Below, one piece after another: positions 22,746 to 34,737 of a DNA stretch of 64,000 nt (position 1 is the stretch's first letter; each line of letters starts with the position of its first letter). The notes below the pieces were generated by a model that saw nothing but the letters and a program-made list of their open reading frames with translations, was not told where the DNA came from and did not search any database. This DNA comes from Malachius bipustulatus (Eukaryota; Arthropoda; Insecta; Coleoptera; Melyridae). The position numbers were made by a program, and so were the translations under genes. The stretch spans positions 10,020,858 to 10,084,857 of the forward strand of contig OU342633.1 in NCBI GenBank assembly GCA_910589415.1. The letters run 5' to 3'.

Positions 22746-23433
22746 TATTTGTGCAAAGTGTGGTACCTACTGCACCATCTTCATCTCGTCACTAAACCAA
22801 CTTTTTTCAACGGTTCTGGCAACGAAAATTGTTAAGTATTAACAATTGAATATTCATGAAAAATCTAAAAAAATATTCTTTTTTTCTGAGGCAGTATAAA
22901 TGAACGAAATGTAACACTCATTATTACAATACATAAATTTTAATGAACATGATTTGTTGCTCATACTCCATTATCTGGAAATACTAATTTCCAGAGAGAC
23001 TTTGCTAAAAACAGTGGGACACTTTCAGTGTGCCAAGAATAAGAATCAAGCATGGGGATCTCGAAAACCATGAAAGATACAGGGTGGGTTAAATTAGCAA
23101 AAAGTTTAGCGGTCAATGAGAGAGAATCTGTTCAGAAAATCAGAATATTCTGCCTACATCCGGAAATAATCGAAATCTCACGATTTTGTTTTCATTTTTT
23201 TCTGAAGTTATTTGGAAAGATATAAAAGAATAAACGGTACCTTCTCATTGTTACTGTTTTAACTCTAAAAGATGGCATTTACAAAGTTTCAGTCTCTATT
23301 AGAATAGCATTTCCAATTACGAATTCAACAATTTAATCACACTATGATCTTTTATGTTTTTTTTAGAAAAAGAAACTAGTTAACAAAAATGGAAATCTTA
23401 AGATTTGAAAGGCTTGAAAAAAGCGTCAAAATT

Positions 23434-24292
23434 GTACCGGGTGGGCAGATAAGAATGCAAAGTGCTGTATCTCGGGAAATATTGATCCTACAGTTTCAAA
23501 ATGAAAATTTTCCAGACATAAGTGACTATGCGAAATGCAATGAAAATATTTTCAAGATGGTCGCACTTCCGGAAATACCGGAAGTTGACACATACTTCGT
23601 TATTTTAACGGGGACACCCTTTATATTATTGTATTTTTAAATTGCCTGGCATAATCGAATACAGGTGGTTTTCACAATTGGAATTTTGGTTGAGTAGTTT
23701 ATGAGTTATAAACAAGTGAAAATCGCAATTTTCAATTTTCAAAGCATATCACATTGAAAACGGCTCAAGATATTTAAAAACGGCTTACATGTCCCTATCT
23801 TAACTTTTTACAAGGTATCCTACCATGTGGTTTAAATTTTTATACAGAGTGACGAAAATTAACAGATTTTTCATCACCCTGTAGAAAAATCTAAACTATA
23901 TAATAGAATACCTTGTAAAAAGTTAAGATAGGGACATGTAAGCTGTTTTTAAATATCTTGAGCCGTTTTCAATGTGAGATGCTTTGAAAATTGAAAATTG
24001 CGATTTTCACTTGTTTATAACTCATAAACTGCTCAACCTAAATTCCAATTGTGAAAACCACCTGTATTCGATTTTGCCAGGCAATTTAAAAATACAATAA
24101 TATAAAGGGTGTCCCCGTTAAAATAACGAAGTAGGTGTCAACTTCCGGTATTTCCGGAAGTGCGACCATCTTGAAAATATTTTCATTGCATTTCGCATAG
24201 TCACTTATGTCTGGAAAATTTTCATTTTGAAACTGTAGGATCAATATTTCCCGAGATACAGCACTTTGCATTCTTATCTGCCCACCCGGTAC
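23434..24292. mobile_element. Palindromic element, about 860 bp, inner
   Basis: Left arm from CCGGGTGGGCAGATAAGAAT and right arm ending ATTCTTATCTGCCCACCCGG fold over about 390 bp each. The loop around 23850-23885 itself holds a small inverted pair, CAGAGTGACGAAAATT to TTTCATCACCCTG. The 83-89 codon frames on both strands are the two arms, not genes. Confidence 0.75.
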
Positions 24293-24840
24293 TAATATCA
24301 ATATAGCTAATTTGTGATACAAGCTAGAAAATGGGAGTGTTTTAAGCACCGACAAAAATTGTCCGAAGGCCTAGTTTGACAATCGTCAAGTGCTTAAACA
24401 CTCCTTCTCAACGTGTGCCACGCAAATCTTGTGTTAAATCGCCAAGAAGCAACAATTATTTATGAATTCTAAGTCAGCAAGAAATATAAACTTATAAACT
24501 CTACAGATTGGTATTTTATATTGTCGAAGTGACAGTATCATGAAAATTCATGGAAACTTGCTTTTAATTGTTATTTATGTCACTTTTAAGCACAAGTGCG
24601 TAGAAGTATGCCACTTTTAGGCACTTGTGCCTAAAATAATGTAATTCCGAAACTAAAATGACAATCAAAATGGCAACTTTATGAAACGATTTAACAAAAT
24701 ATTGTTTTTTTTTTCATTTTGTCAGCACCATAAGTTCGATGCCTACTACAACAAATGTTCTGTAAAAACACAAAAGAAACTCCACTGTGATATATTTTAT
24801 TGCTGAATTTATAATAAGAAATGCTAATTAATCTAATACA
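24293..24840. other. Unassigned DNA in the foldback interior
   Basis: AT-rich, no gene or named repeat seen. Confidence 0.3.
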
Positions 24841-24937
24841 GGATGTACATTTTTTACCGGTCATATAAAAAAATTTATACCTTTCCAAATAACTTCAGAA
24901 AAAAATTAGGCGAAATCGTAAGATTGTGATTTTTTAG

Positions 24938-25462
24938 AATATTTTTATTTTATTTTATTTTATTTTATTTAATATCAACGGGCAAAACCCTTCTGTACAT
25001 AATATAATATAATTTCTATAAATTTCCAATCAAACATTGAACACTAAAAAGCGACAATAACATGCTCAAGTGACTAAGAATAACAGAGCCTTCAGTAGTA
25101 TCTATTTACAACGTCTTTTAATTGTCTCTTAAATACAGATAAGTTACTTGTAACTAAATTATTTAGAACAACAATTTCGTTCCACTTTCTGCGTAAGCGA
25201 TGAACAGAGGAATAGTAGATATAGTTCTTAGCAGTATAATCTTCCTTAAATTCTCTAACAACTCTTAAGGAGTAATTCAAATTTCTTACAACAAATAAAT
25301 CAAAAACTGGGTCAGATTTAACAATTTGCATTATTACTTTTTTTACAAAATAAATATCATGATAGATATGCAGAGATTTAAGTGACTCAATCTTCAACTT
25401 CGCCGCCAACACCGAATAGTCATGGTCATCATAATTCATACTGTTGCCCATTTTAAAAATAT
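24938..25462 (-). mobile_element. LINE C-terminal fragment with (AAAAT)n tail and target duplication
   Basis: Minus-strand frame 25451-25092 encodes the C-terminal region after the reverse transcriptase of a jockey/CR1-like LINE (YDDHDYSVLAAKLKIESLKS, then a serine- and arginine-rich tail). The 3' end is (AAAAT)n, read as TTTTA repeats at 24938-24973. GATTTTTTAGAATAT occurs on both sides (about 24926 and 25464), consistent with a roughly 14-bp target duplication. It is strongly 5'-truncated. Confidence 0.75.
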
Positions 25463-25632
25463 CATAAGATTTTTTTAGAATATCTCCGGATGTAAGGGGA
25501 ATTTTCTGATTTTCTCAACAAGATCTCATTGATCACTAAATCACTAAATTGACACTTTTTGCCAATTTAACCGATCCTGTATCTTTCATGGTTTCCGAGA
25601 TCCCATGCTGTTCATTCTTATCCTGGGCACAC

Positions 25633-26260
25633 TGTATTTGTGTCTTGAAGCACACAGAGACAACTTTAAACATTTGCTTTAATAATTCTAAGAAGTATTG
25701 TTTGTAACAGTTGTGAAAGACCAGGGGACTCGCGTTAAACAAGCACCCCTAACGTGACAGAAAAGAGGACTCACGGTAAACAAGCACCCCAAAGGAAACA
25801 GAGCTTACTACGTCCACGCCCTTGTTTCTGGGTAACGTTATGATAAAAGTAAGATTAGGGATGCATATAACGCTTGTCATTAAAAAAAAATACTTTGCCC
25901 TTCAACTGATCTTCAGATTATGCTTTGTTGGTACCCAAATTCTCTAAAAATTCAAAGAAAACAACTTCTGCACGATTTTTAAACATTTACCCTCAATCAG
26001 AGTTTAAATTATAATATAATATAATAAGCCAACAAATTTAAAACTATTTACGACCTATACTTTCCCTCGCTTTCCCAATCCGTATAAAAAATGGAGGTTT
26101 CCATTTAATAAAATGGATTAGACCTTGAAATTTGACCCCTAGGTCAAAGTCATTAGTAGTCAGATGACCGCCACTATCTTGAACAACTTTTGTTCATACA
26201 ACTTTTTTGTACCAGGCTTTCCAACAGAGATATGCAGGTGCCTCGTTTATAATGGCCCAC
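25633..26260. other. Unassigned intergenic DNA
   Basis: No gene or clear repeat. Short stretches such as CCGCCATCTTG-like words recall the nearby palindromic families. Confidence 0.3.
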
Positions 26261-26264
26261 TTTG

Positions 26265-26680
26265 TATATTTTTTTTATTTTTATTGAAAATGCACATACA
26301 CTGCAGGGAAATCCCTATAACGCTCTGGGAGCGGTGCATGAGCGGAGATGTCGATTCACATTGGCCTTGAATCGCTGCAGGTTGTATACTTCGGGAAACA
26401 CGCCCTTTGGAATGCTATTCCAAAGGAATGCGGTTCTGTACATGAACGAAGTCTGAAATAAGATGGTACGAGGTGTAACGAGCTGAACCTGATACGGTTG
26501 CGGCTCGACGTGTATTTCTATCCGGTCTTGTTCTAGGTGGGATCAAGCTGGCCACGTCTTTTAAACACTTTCCATAAAAACATCTGTAAAACTGACTCGG
26601 GTCAGCTACTCTTCTTTGATGTTCGAGAGCCAGGATGATCGAGAAACAAACCAATATTTTAATATAAAATTGCAAAAGTT
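26265..26680 (-). mobile_element. LINE C-terminal fragment
   Basis: Reading from 26650 down, the minus strand gives ALEHQRRVADPSQFYRCFYG, SLIPPRTRPDRNTRRA and VQNRIPLEWHSKG, then a frame-shifted remainder to about 26330. This is the well-known tail region of CR1/jockey-like reverse transcriptase proteins. An A-rich stretch near 26265-26283 could be its 3' tail. The reverse transcriptase core is absent. Confidence 0.65.
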
Positions 26681-27555
26681 CAACATTCCTTTAAAATGAA
26701 AAAAAGTTTTTTTTTGTGTCAAAATAACGTAAAGTAAATAAACAAAAACAACGAGGACCAGAGAGTCGAGAAATGGAATCGCCTTACCCAGATAGCACCA
26801 CCTAGAGTGTAGGCGGTGTTTTATCCGCATCTAATATCGGGAACAGTATACGGGTTAGTTAAAATAGCCTTAAAATGGTACATAAGCAAGCACCACCGTA
26901 TCTAAGCTTATAGAAAATGATGCATAGGTATAATATTATGTATCATCCGGCTATAGCGGACAGTCACTCATGATGCAGGCGGGTGCATCAGCGCAGCGGA
27001 GTCAAGGGGTACCTTGAAGGCAATGTGTGACCGGAGATGTTGATGGACTTATAATATTCAAACATTATTTTCTGTGAATCTAATACATAAGAATTTAAGT
27101 TATCACATTCGGGAATAGGGCAATATTTAAAAATGTTCAAAAATATAGCAAAATATGAGAGTTTTCACAAACTTCGGCTAAAGTTTGAAGCACATGCGCT
27201 ACCGGAGATATAAACCTTTTTTACTTTTTTTTTACTTCTTTTTAGTCTCCTCAATTCACAACTTATCTGCGTTATTACAACTTGAATTTTTTTTTGGTCA
27301 ACCTTAACAATCAGAAACTGATTAGAAACTGGTGGACAGGTCATTATTAGGTTTTCCCCCTCAAATTTGAAGAAAATGAAACGGCTGTGGATTTAGTCGT
27401 CCACAGACTTCATGGTGAACTGGAACTGGGATATAGCAACAGCATAAATAATAAGTATTAGTAATACCATACAAATACTTAGTAATAAGTATTCCAAATG
27501 TTAATGAAAATGAAAGTGAATAAACAAGTACTGATAATAAAAAAACAGATAAAAA
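26680..27555. other. Unassigned DNA
   Basis: No supported gene. Short frames on the minus strand at 26606-26830 and 27361-27558 show no family features. Confidence 0.3.
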
Positions 27556-28225
27556 CACAACAACAGATAAGCTTCATTTTCAGAGAGCAAATAAAAACAA
27601 ACCAGCAGATGCTGCAGCAAAGAAGGTAAACAAACCAAAGGTGAGAAATTCAAACCTACAAGCGCAACAAAATGCTCAAAAAAATGTGATGAATATGTGC
27701 ATTAGCCTTGAAGACCCCCTCACAATGAAAAAAGATATAAGTGAGGCAAATAAAATAATCTCAACTGCTAGATTGAAATCGAAACCAAAAAACAGGAATA
27801 AACCACCGAACGTTGGAGTAGCTATGGAAGAAGACGAGGAATCCTGGACACTCACAGCTAGAAAAAGAAAAAAGAGTGAAAAGGACAAAAAAATTCGCTC
27901 TTTATTTCGAGAGCAAAAAATCAGGTAAATGAGGAAGATGTTCTGGAATACATATCAAAAAAGGGAAGATTGGAAAAAGCTCTCAGCTCAGTAAAAAATT
28001 TAAAAACACATACATAAGTTGAGGACAACAAATATTTTCTCATAGGAGTGCCTTTTGACTATAAAGAAATGATCTACAGCAGGGAATTTTGGCCCAACGG
28101 TATCGCCTTCAGCAGGTTTAACTTTAGACGTGGTCAACATTTTTTAGACCAACATTAGAGAACACGAATGCTGACAATAATCATTCCTATATCAAATCAA
28201 ACAAAAACCACAACAACGATAAAGG

Positions 28226-29051
28226 AATAAGGGTTTTACATCAGAATGTTAGATCGATAAGAAAGGCTATAAACAAAATAAACAATCTGATTGGTCAGTA
28301 TCACCCAGATGTCATAGCAATAACTGAACATTGGTCTAGTGCTGAACATATAAAAACAATTTCTCTAAGTGGATACAAACACATTCCTAGTTTCTGTCGA
28401 GAACCAGATGAACATGGTGGTTGTGCTATTTTTGCTCGCCCGGATATGCTTTGTTCCGAAAGAAAAGATCTCAAACTCATCAGTGTCAAACATGTCATTG
28501 AATGTTGTGGCTGTGAACTTTGAACCACCAGATTACTAAAGTAATCTGTATTTGTCTGTACAGACCAGATACATTATCCCACAAGAGATGTAGATCTGGC
28601 TCTTGAAAAACTCACAGATATATTAAAAAAGATCACAAAAGAAAAAGCTACATTTATAATTTCAGGCGATTTAAATATCAATCTCCTCGATAAAAATGAC
28701 AAATACACTCAAGAAATCAGATCCATTCTTGATAGTTTCAATGTGAGAGTTACTGTTGAGGAACCAACCAGAATTACCCCTTATAGCACATGCATCGATA
28801 ACATATTTACAAACCTTGAAGAGGGTAAATCCTCAGTAATTGAGGAGCACATTTCTGATCATGCTGCACAACTTTTCTGCTGTCCATCAATTCGGTGTCA
28901 ATTCAAAAGTGAAGTCATTAGAACCAGGAGATACAAGGATGAAGCTGTCGGGGGTTTTGTGGACGCTCTGCTTGATACTGATTGGGATGAGTTATATAAA
29001 ATGCCTCCAGACAATGTTGACTTCTTTTCCGAGATACACAGAGAAATTTGA
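28226..29051 (+). pseudogene. CR1 LINE endonuclease domain
   Basis: An AP-type endonuclease frame, open to about 28525 and again from about 28555 with a shift. Catalytic motifs EHWSSAEH, the GDLNINLLD aspartate block and the SDH histidine block are all present. The segment TRITPYSTCIDNIFTNL parallels TRVTPSSSSCIDNIFTN of the nearby CR1 copy, which supports a shared family. Stops and shifts make it non-functional. Confidence 0.7.
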
Positions 29052-29141
29052 AAAATATTTTCCAATAACAATTGTAAAGACACGACAACAAGTAAGGAAT
29101 AAATGTCCCCTTACACCTGAAGTAACTTCATTAAAAAACAA

Positions 29142-30291
29142 TTGGATATCCTGTACATCGTCTCGAGAACAGAGCCCACTCTTGCAGATTTATATAAAAT
29201 AACAAAAAATAAATATGACTTTGGAATTGCTGAGATGCGGCGATCTTTCTATGGGAAAAAAATTGAAACGTCATCAAACAAATCAAAGGCTACATGGGAG
29301 GTAGTCAATCTTCTAACTAACCTATCTCAAAAATCGAGTAAACAACTGCCTTCAGGAAATCCAGAAGAAACTGCAAATAAATTTAATGAATACTTCACTG
29401 ATAATCCATCCAAGAAAACACTACAATCGGACTCTTCGCAACCATCCATTAATCGTCTAGAAAAATCATTCTACATGTTTGAGGTGACAGAGGAGGAAAC
29501 AATTTTTAGCAGCAATTAAAAAATAGCAATTCGTATGGATACGATCACATACCAAACAAGATAATAAAAAATCCACAAATGCCATAGTCAGACCCCTGAC
29601 TCATATAATAAATGCTGCTTTTAACGAAGGCATTTTCCCAGAAGCACTCAAAATGGCCACTTCACAAAAAAGGAACCCATGAAGACCTACGTAACTACCG
29701 GCCGATAAGTCTGCTGTCTTCGTTCTCAAAAATATTTGAAAACATAACGGCAAATAGATTCATAAGTTTCTGTAGAAAGTTTCAGATTTTTTCATAAAAA
29801 CAACACGATTTCATCAAAGATAGAAGCACGGTAACAGCAATTTATGAGCTCACACAGTCCATACTTGAGACACTAGAGAGGGGAGAGATTCCACTTTGTC
29901 CACGCTTTTTAACCAATCGAGAGCAAGTGGTAGCCATAGAAACTGAAGGAGACAGCTATACCTCAAAGAAAAAAATCATCAAGATAGGGGTACCACAAGG
30001 CAGCACATTGAGGCCTCTTCTTTATGTGATATTATATAAATGACCTACCCAGTGTATTTGATCAAAACACTCAAAAAGCAATTCTCTAGGCAGATGATTC
30101 AAATATTCTACTGATAAATAAAGATCTACCTCAATAACTAACAGTATAAATACTGCATTAGATATTACACAACAGTGGTGCAATGAAAACAAACTAATAA
30201 TGAATACGGACAAGACTGAATGTGTTGCCTTAAGTACTAGCAGATCAAAAAGAAATTTGCCGGAAGTCTTTGAACACCGTGATAGCAGCAC
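29142..30291 (+). pseudogene. CR1 LINE reverse transcriptase remnant
   Basis: The linker frame 29142-29519 is open; beyond it only short blocks survive (INAAFNEGIFPEALKMA, RPISLLSSFSKIFE, VPQGST, and a degraded ADDSN-like catalytic block near 30090 with a stop before it). The polymerase is beyond function. Confidence 0.6.
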
Positions 30292-30600
30292 TTGTGTTGG
30301 CAGATGCTGCCTTCTATTCTTTCAGAAACACAAACATCTTTTTGAGAATATAGAAATGTAACAGCACGCGGCAGATTTTTTCGTACTTGTATCCGAGACG
30401 ATCACTCTCATTGACTCAGCAATATACCCAATACATGTGCCTCAAGCTCATAAATTCCATTCCTGAGAGTCTAAGAGGACTAAACAACATATAGGGAATA
30501 ACACATAGAGATTTTAAGTTTAAAATATCTTTGAAAAGAATGTGAAACAAATAACCTTTTTGAATCCTGCTAACAAAATGTATTATTGACCTTGCCATTA

Positions 30601-31496
30601 ATACCCCACTGACAGCTAATTCAGGAATAATACACCAAACAATTTATTTTTATATTTGATAATAAATTTCGAGGTATATATTATGTATACAGATGACGAA
30701 CGGGCCAGTCGCACTTCACTGAAAGTTTTACATTATTTATAGTTTTAATTGTTGTAGTAACTTGGTTCTTTTTTGTGCAAATGCCCTCTAGATTTTAATG
30801 GGACCAGGGAGCGAATAGGGGTGCTGGGTGGGTAAGACACCCATAGGAAATGGATTTTTCTTTGCACCACCCATCCGAATCAAGGCCTCAAACTAAGGTC
30901 ACTTTCCTCTACAGTAAAATGTGTATGTGTAAAAGGTCACTTGTTGTCAACACTCACGGCTTCCTAACACTCACACAATTTTGGGGAAAACTTTCTTTTT
31001 AGCATGGGTCATTTAACAATGGTAAGTAACATTTTACAGAACTCGTCCAAACAGGTACAAGTGATTACATTACAGTTATAGAGAATTATCTACTTTGTTA
31101 AGGATTTGCAGACTTTCAATAGTACAATTACAATGTTACTAACTCCTAGAGACTTATACTATCTCAGACTGTGTCATATGTCATAATGATATGTAGGAGT
31201 GAGTGCGAGTGGCCTCTGATCTGTAATGACCTTATTCCTAAGGCAAATATTATTTATAATTTACCATTCTTTTGATAGTAAGTTTACTATAATAATAAGT
31301 AAACTACTTCCTGGAAATAAACCAAGGAGCAATAATCAGCAAAAAAAAAAACAATCACAATGCTAAAATCCTATGTTCAGGTTTGAGGACGGACACAGGG
31401 TATATCGTGCGGATACTGAGTCCTTATACAGAGGCAAATTCTTCTGTAGATTTTGCTGAATATTGGACCTTTATAGTTAAGTCATTATGTGGAAAA
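30601..31496. other. Unassigned DNA
   Basis: No supported gene or repeat. Some GC-richer spots near 30780-30900 have no recognised feature. Confidence 0.3.
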
Positions 31497-32194
31497 AAAT
31501 GGGTTAAAAATTCAAATGAACCGAGAAAGCTGATTTTTTTAATATTGTGTGAGGGGAGACTTCAAATTGTCGACCAAGATTTCCTATGTGCATTCTTCGC
31601 CATCTTGAAAAGAGTGTTAATTTGTCTTTTTTACAATAACTCGACTCTCCATCGAAATACAAAATTACGACAGGATACTTTTTTGTTGCTTTTTTTACGC
31701 TCTACCATTTAGGTCATTTTTCACATAGCTTTCTCCGTTGTTAAGATATCAAAAAATATAATGGTGAATCTCTCATGACAGTCACTCATCTATTATAAAT
31801 GTTGGCTCCCCTAATTGTTTTAGGGATAAATGTTATAAATAGATCTTTTGTTAAGATTTGAAAGTTGTTTCTGTTCATTTTTCATAATTACATTGACTTT
31901 AACAATAAAAATTACAACAAACAAAAACGTCAACAATTAAAAAAAATTTCAACTTTAAAGCCACAGTCAAGGCTATTACAAAAATGGCGCTACAAATTAA
32001 AGTTTTGTTCCAGATTTTCTGGAAAATGGCTCAACAGACTTAAAATGTAACTACTGCAACCTGCAACTACAGAAGTAGCTTTTCAATCTTAGCAAATGAT
32101 CTATGAAACATTTATCTCTAAAACAAGTAGAGTGGTCAATATTTATTTAAATATCTCGAGAAAAGCAGTTTTTGGGAGGTTATGCCCATAGAGA

Positions 32195-32290
32195 CTTCTG
32201 ATCTACTTATCGAATACTATCGATCCCCAAAATTACACCAAATTTGACCGGGAGTCAATTCCCATGAAGATTTTGTGGGGTCCTTTACTA
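32195..32290 (+). repeat. Dispersed repeat, copy shared with 63905-64000
   Basis: Similar (about four bases in five by eye) to the reverse complement of 63905-64000, for example GAGACTTCTGAT, ATCGAATRCTA and GGGGTCCTT. Family unknown. Confidence 0.5.
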
Positions 32291-32363
32291 CGTAAAAGAT
32301 GAGCAGTAGGTGAAAAATGTATATGACCTAAATTGTAGAGCATAAAAAAAATCAACAAAAAAG

Positions 32364-32797
32364 GGTAAAGGTGCTGTATCGCGATGGTTTTACCCCTACA
32401 CTGGCATCCCTCCACTGTCTCTGCTTGCTACACTCCGACACGTTCTCAGCGTTGCCATATGTAAGCTCTTCTCCTACGTTCTGTAGACAATCCTGGGCGC
32501 TTCCTGCCCGCTTCCGCATGAGACCATAATAGTAGCTACCGGTTCCATCAGGTCTTTGGTCAGGGTAGTTTTTTTTTCATTTTACGAATATTTGAAGGAA
32601 AAAAACCTACCCTGACCTAAGACGTGACTTACTGCAGCAAATAAGAAGTGTTTTAATATTATTTGTAACCAAAAATGACACTTTAAGGCCGTAGGAGAAC
32701 GGAGACATGGATTTCATGTGGCAACGCCTCGGAGCAAGCAGAGAAAGTAGAGGGGAGCTAGTGTAGGGGTAAAACCGTCGCGATAGAGCACCTTTAC
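32364..32797. mobile_element. GC-richer palindromic element A
   Basis: Ends TAAAGGTGCTGTATCGCGAT and ATCG-rich complement; arms read GGTTTTACCCCTACACTGGC and the mirror GCTAGTGTAGGGGTAAAACC. The interior also folds (CTACCCTGACC against GGTCAGGGTAG). Related to palindrome B. Confidence 0.75.
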
Positions 32798-33034
32798 ACA
32801 AAAATGTATCCCATCGCAATTATTTTCGTATCTCGACGGAGGGCCGAGTTATAGCAAAAAAAAACAAAATTTAACACTTTTTCCAAGATGGCAAAGGATG
32901 CACATAGGAAACCTTGGTCGACAATTTGAAGTTAAGCTTTTCTAAGCTCTCCTCACACAATATCCAAAAATCAGCTTTCTCAGTTCATTTGCATTTCCAA
33001 ATTAATGTATACACCGTGTTGCATAGAAAAGGTG

Positions 33035-33478
33035 GTAGAACTGCTGAATCGCGACGGTTTTACCCCTACGCTGGCCCCCCTCCACTCTCTCTGCTAGCTC
33101 TGAGTCGACAGGCTCTCAGCGTTGCCACATAAAATCCGTGTCTCCGTTCTCCTACGGCCTTAAAGTGTCATTTTTGGTTACAAATAATATTAAAACACTT
33201 ATTTACTGCAGTAAGTCAGGTCTTTGGTCAGGGTAGGTTTTTTTTCCTTCAAATATTCGTAAAATGAAAAAAAAACCTACCCTGACCAAATACCTGACGG
33301 AACCGGTAGCTACTTATTACGGTCTCGTGCGGAAGCGGGCAGGAAGCACGCAGGATTGTCTGCAGAACGTAGGAGAAGGGCTTGCATATGGCAACGCTGA
33401 GAACGTGTCGGAGCGTAGCAAGCAGAGAGAGTGGAGGGGGGCCGGCGCAGGGGTAAAACCGTCGCGATTCAGCAGCTT
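33035..33478. mobile_element. GC-richer palindromic element B
   Basis: Begins GCTGAATCGCGACGGTTTTA and ends with its mirror. It shares arms with palindrome A, and the interior again carries the inverted CTACCCTGACC pair. The overlapping plus and minus frames at 33264-33553 are hairpin arms. Confidence 0.75.
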
Positions 33479-33560
33479 AACCGAAAAGGTAACATAGGGA
33501 TTACCTGTAAAGAATATTTCAACAATACTTTGAAAATAAATAACATCCTTCAAAAAAATA

Positions 33561-33620
33561 GTTTCCTTGGAAACTACCAGGTTTCCTAGGATACTATACA
33601 GTTTCCTAGGAAACTATCAG
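33561..33620. repeat. Three 20-bp tandem units, each palindromic
   Basis: Exact 20-base period: GTTTCCTTGGAAACTACCAG, GTTTCCTAGGATACTATACA, GTTTCCTAGGAAACTATCAG. Each starts with the self-complementary core GTTTCCTAGGAAAC or a one-base variant. Confidence 0.85.
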
Positions 33621-33639
33621 CTTTTAAACTAAAGTGACT

Positions 33640-34100
33640 TGGATCCTTATAATATTCACTGTAGTGTTTTCCCTGTTACCTTTCCTATGCAACACAGTGT
33701 ATAATGACTGGACCAAGTTACACAGGGAAATTGCTGGGTCCTATTCCAATGAGTTACCATAGATGCATTCTTAACTGTTGATATTGTTACAAACAATCCC
33801 ATGCATTGCAACAGTTCACCAGCGAAGCAACTACTAATAATGGCAATTCGCATAAAAATGTATAAAGATCAGTACCTGCAGGGTATAAATTATTGTTACT
33901 TATTATAATTAGACTTACTTATTATAAGTATTATTGTAAAATACAAATTACGTACACAATAAATAAATCGTACAAAAACAAAATACAAATATCGAATAAC
34001 ACAAAAATCGCCGTTTGATTTGTTGTTGTCTTGTTGTTTTTGTTTATTCTTTTTCTTTAATATTAGGTATTAGGTTAGGTTAACACTGTCTAGTGATGGG
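33640..34100. other. Unassigned AT-rich DNA
   Basis: One stretch (33680-33705) is an inverted match to 33006-33030; otherwise nothing recognised. Confidence 0.3.
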
Positions 34101-34125
34101 GATATTCGAAGTATTCGAACTTCTT

Positions 34126-34236
34126 TTCTTTACCTCTATTCTTTACGCGATTCTTTACGGGTAAACAATTCATTCTTTACATGGACTTTTTTGAAGGTAA
34201 AGACTGTAAAGAAGGCAAAGAACGTAAAGAGTGTAA
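34126..34236. repeat. Cluster of TTCTTTAC / GTAAAGAA motifs
   Basis: Several TTCTTTAC words (34129-34181) are followed by GTAAAGA words on the same strand (34196-34231), forming a loose inverted array around 34190. Confidence 0.6.
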
Positions 34237-34332
34237 ACAAACAATAAACAATGCAAATTTATGCTTATTATTGCTTATGCAGTTAATAATACTTTATGTA
34301 TCTAATTAATTATTACCAAATAATAATAATAG

Positions 34333-34469
34333 TTATTTATGTATCAAGGGAGTTATGGAGGATGTTAATTACAGAGGGCAACATATTGCAATCCCGAGGG
34401 ACGTTAGTCCCGAGGGATTGTTAAGTTGCCCGAGGTTATTAACATCTAATAACTCCCGTGATACATAAT
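34333..34469. repeat. Short hairpin repeat
   Basis: ATGTATCAAGGGAGTTAT pairs with ATAACTCCCGTGATACAT, and AATCCCGAGGGAC pairs with GTCCCGAGGGATT in the centre. MITE-like. Confidence 0.65.
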
Positions 34470-34737
34470 CTATTTTATTTTATACTAAATGAAATATAAA
34501 AACGAAATCTGTTGGTTTTTAAAATTAAACGAATGTTTTTAATAATTGAGTAACCATGATTATTGATTACCATGGATATATCAACTGAAAAGTTTGTAGA
34601 AAATGACATATGAAATCCAAATATGCAACCAACAATGCAATAACAAAAGCAACATCCAATGGTTACCAGAATTGGATTGTCAAAAAAGTCCGTCAGTCCG
34701 AATATGGGCCCGGTAAGGCGCATCTGTCGAGACAAAT

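Larger units (their letters stand above)
23018..25632. mobile_element. Large foldback element with nested insertions
   Basis: The left arm (about 23018-23240) and the right arm (24840-24937 continued at 25463-25632) are inverted copies, for example CAGTGTGCCAAGAATAAGAA against TTCTTATCCTGGGCACACTG. Another palindrome (23434-24292) lies between them, and the right arm is split by a LINE tail. Confidence 0.65.
27556..30600 (+). mobile_element. Second CR1-type LINE, strongly decayed
   Basis: ORF1 part (27556-28165) is lysine-rich and ends with FWPNGIAFSRFNFRRGQHF, matching the ORF1 end of the CR1 copy near 5800. The endonuclease follows with LHQNVRSIRKA (about 28232), ITEHWSS, ISGDLNINLLD (about 28660) and DHAAQLF (about 28857). 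The RT region is broken by many stops, but RPISLLSSFSKIFE (about 29702) and VPQGSTLRP (about 29988) are recognisable. No 3' repeat is clear. The copy is older than the one at 5412-10138. Confidence 0.8.
31497..33000. mobile_element. Foldback element with about 190-bp arms
   Basis: Left arm 31497-31690 and right arm 32808-33000 are inverted copies (GAACCGAGAAAGCTGATTTT against AAATCAGCTTTCTCAGTTC; GACTTCAAATTGTCGACCAA against TTGGTCGACAATTTGAAGTT). A further palindrome, 32364-32797, sits in the loop. Frames in the arms are not genes. Confidence 0.7.

Noticed and set aside
23389..24355. 83- and 89-codon frames on opposite strands sharing most residues
   Set aside because: They are the two arms of the palindrome 23434-24292.
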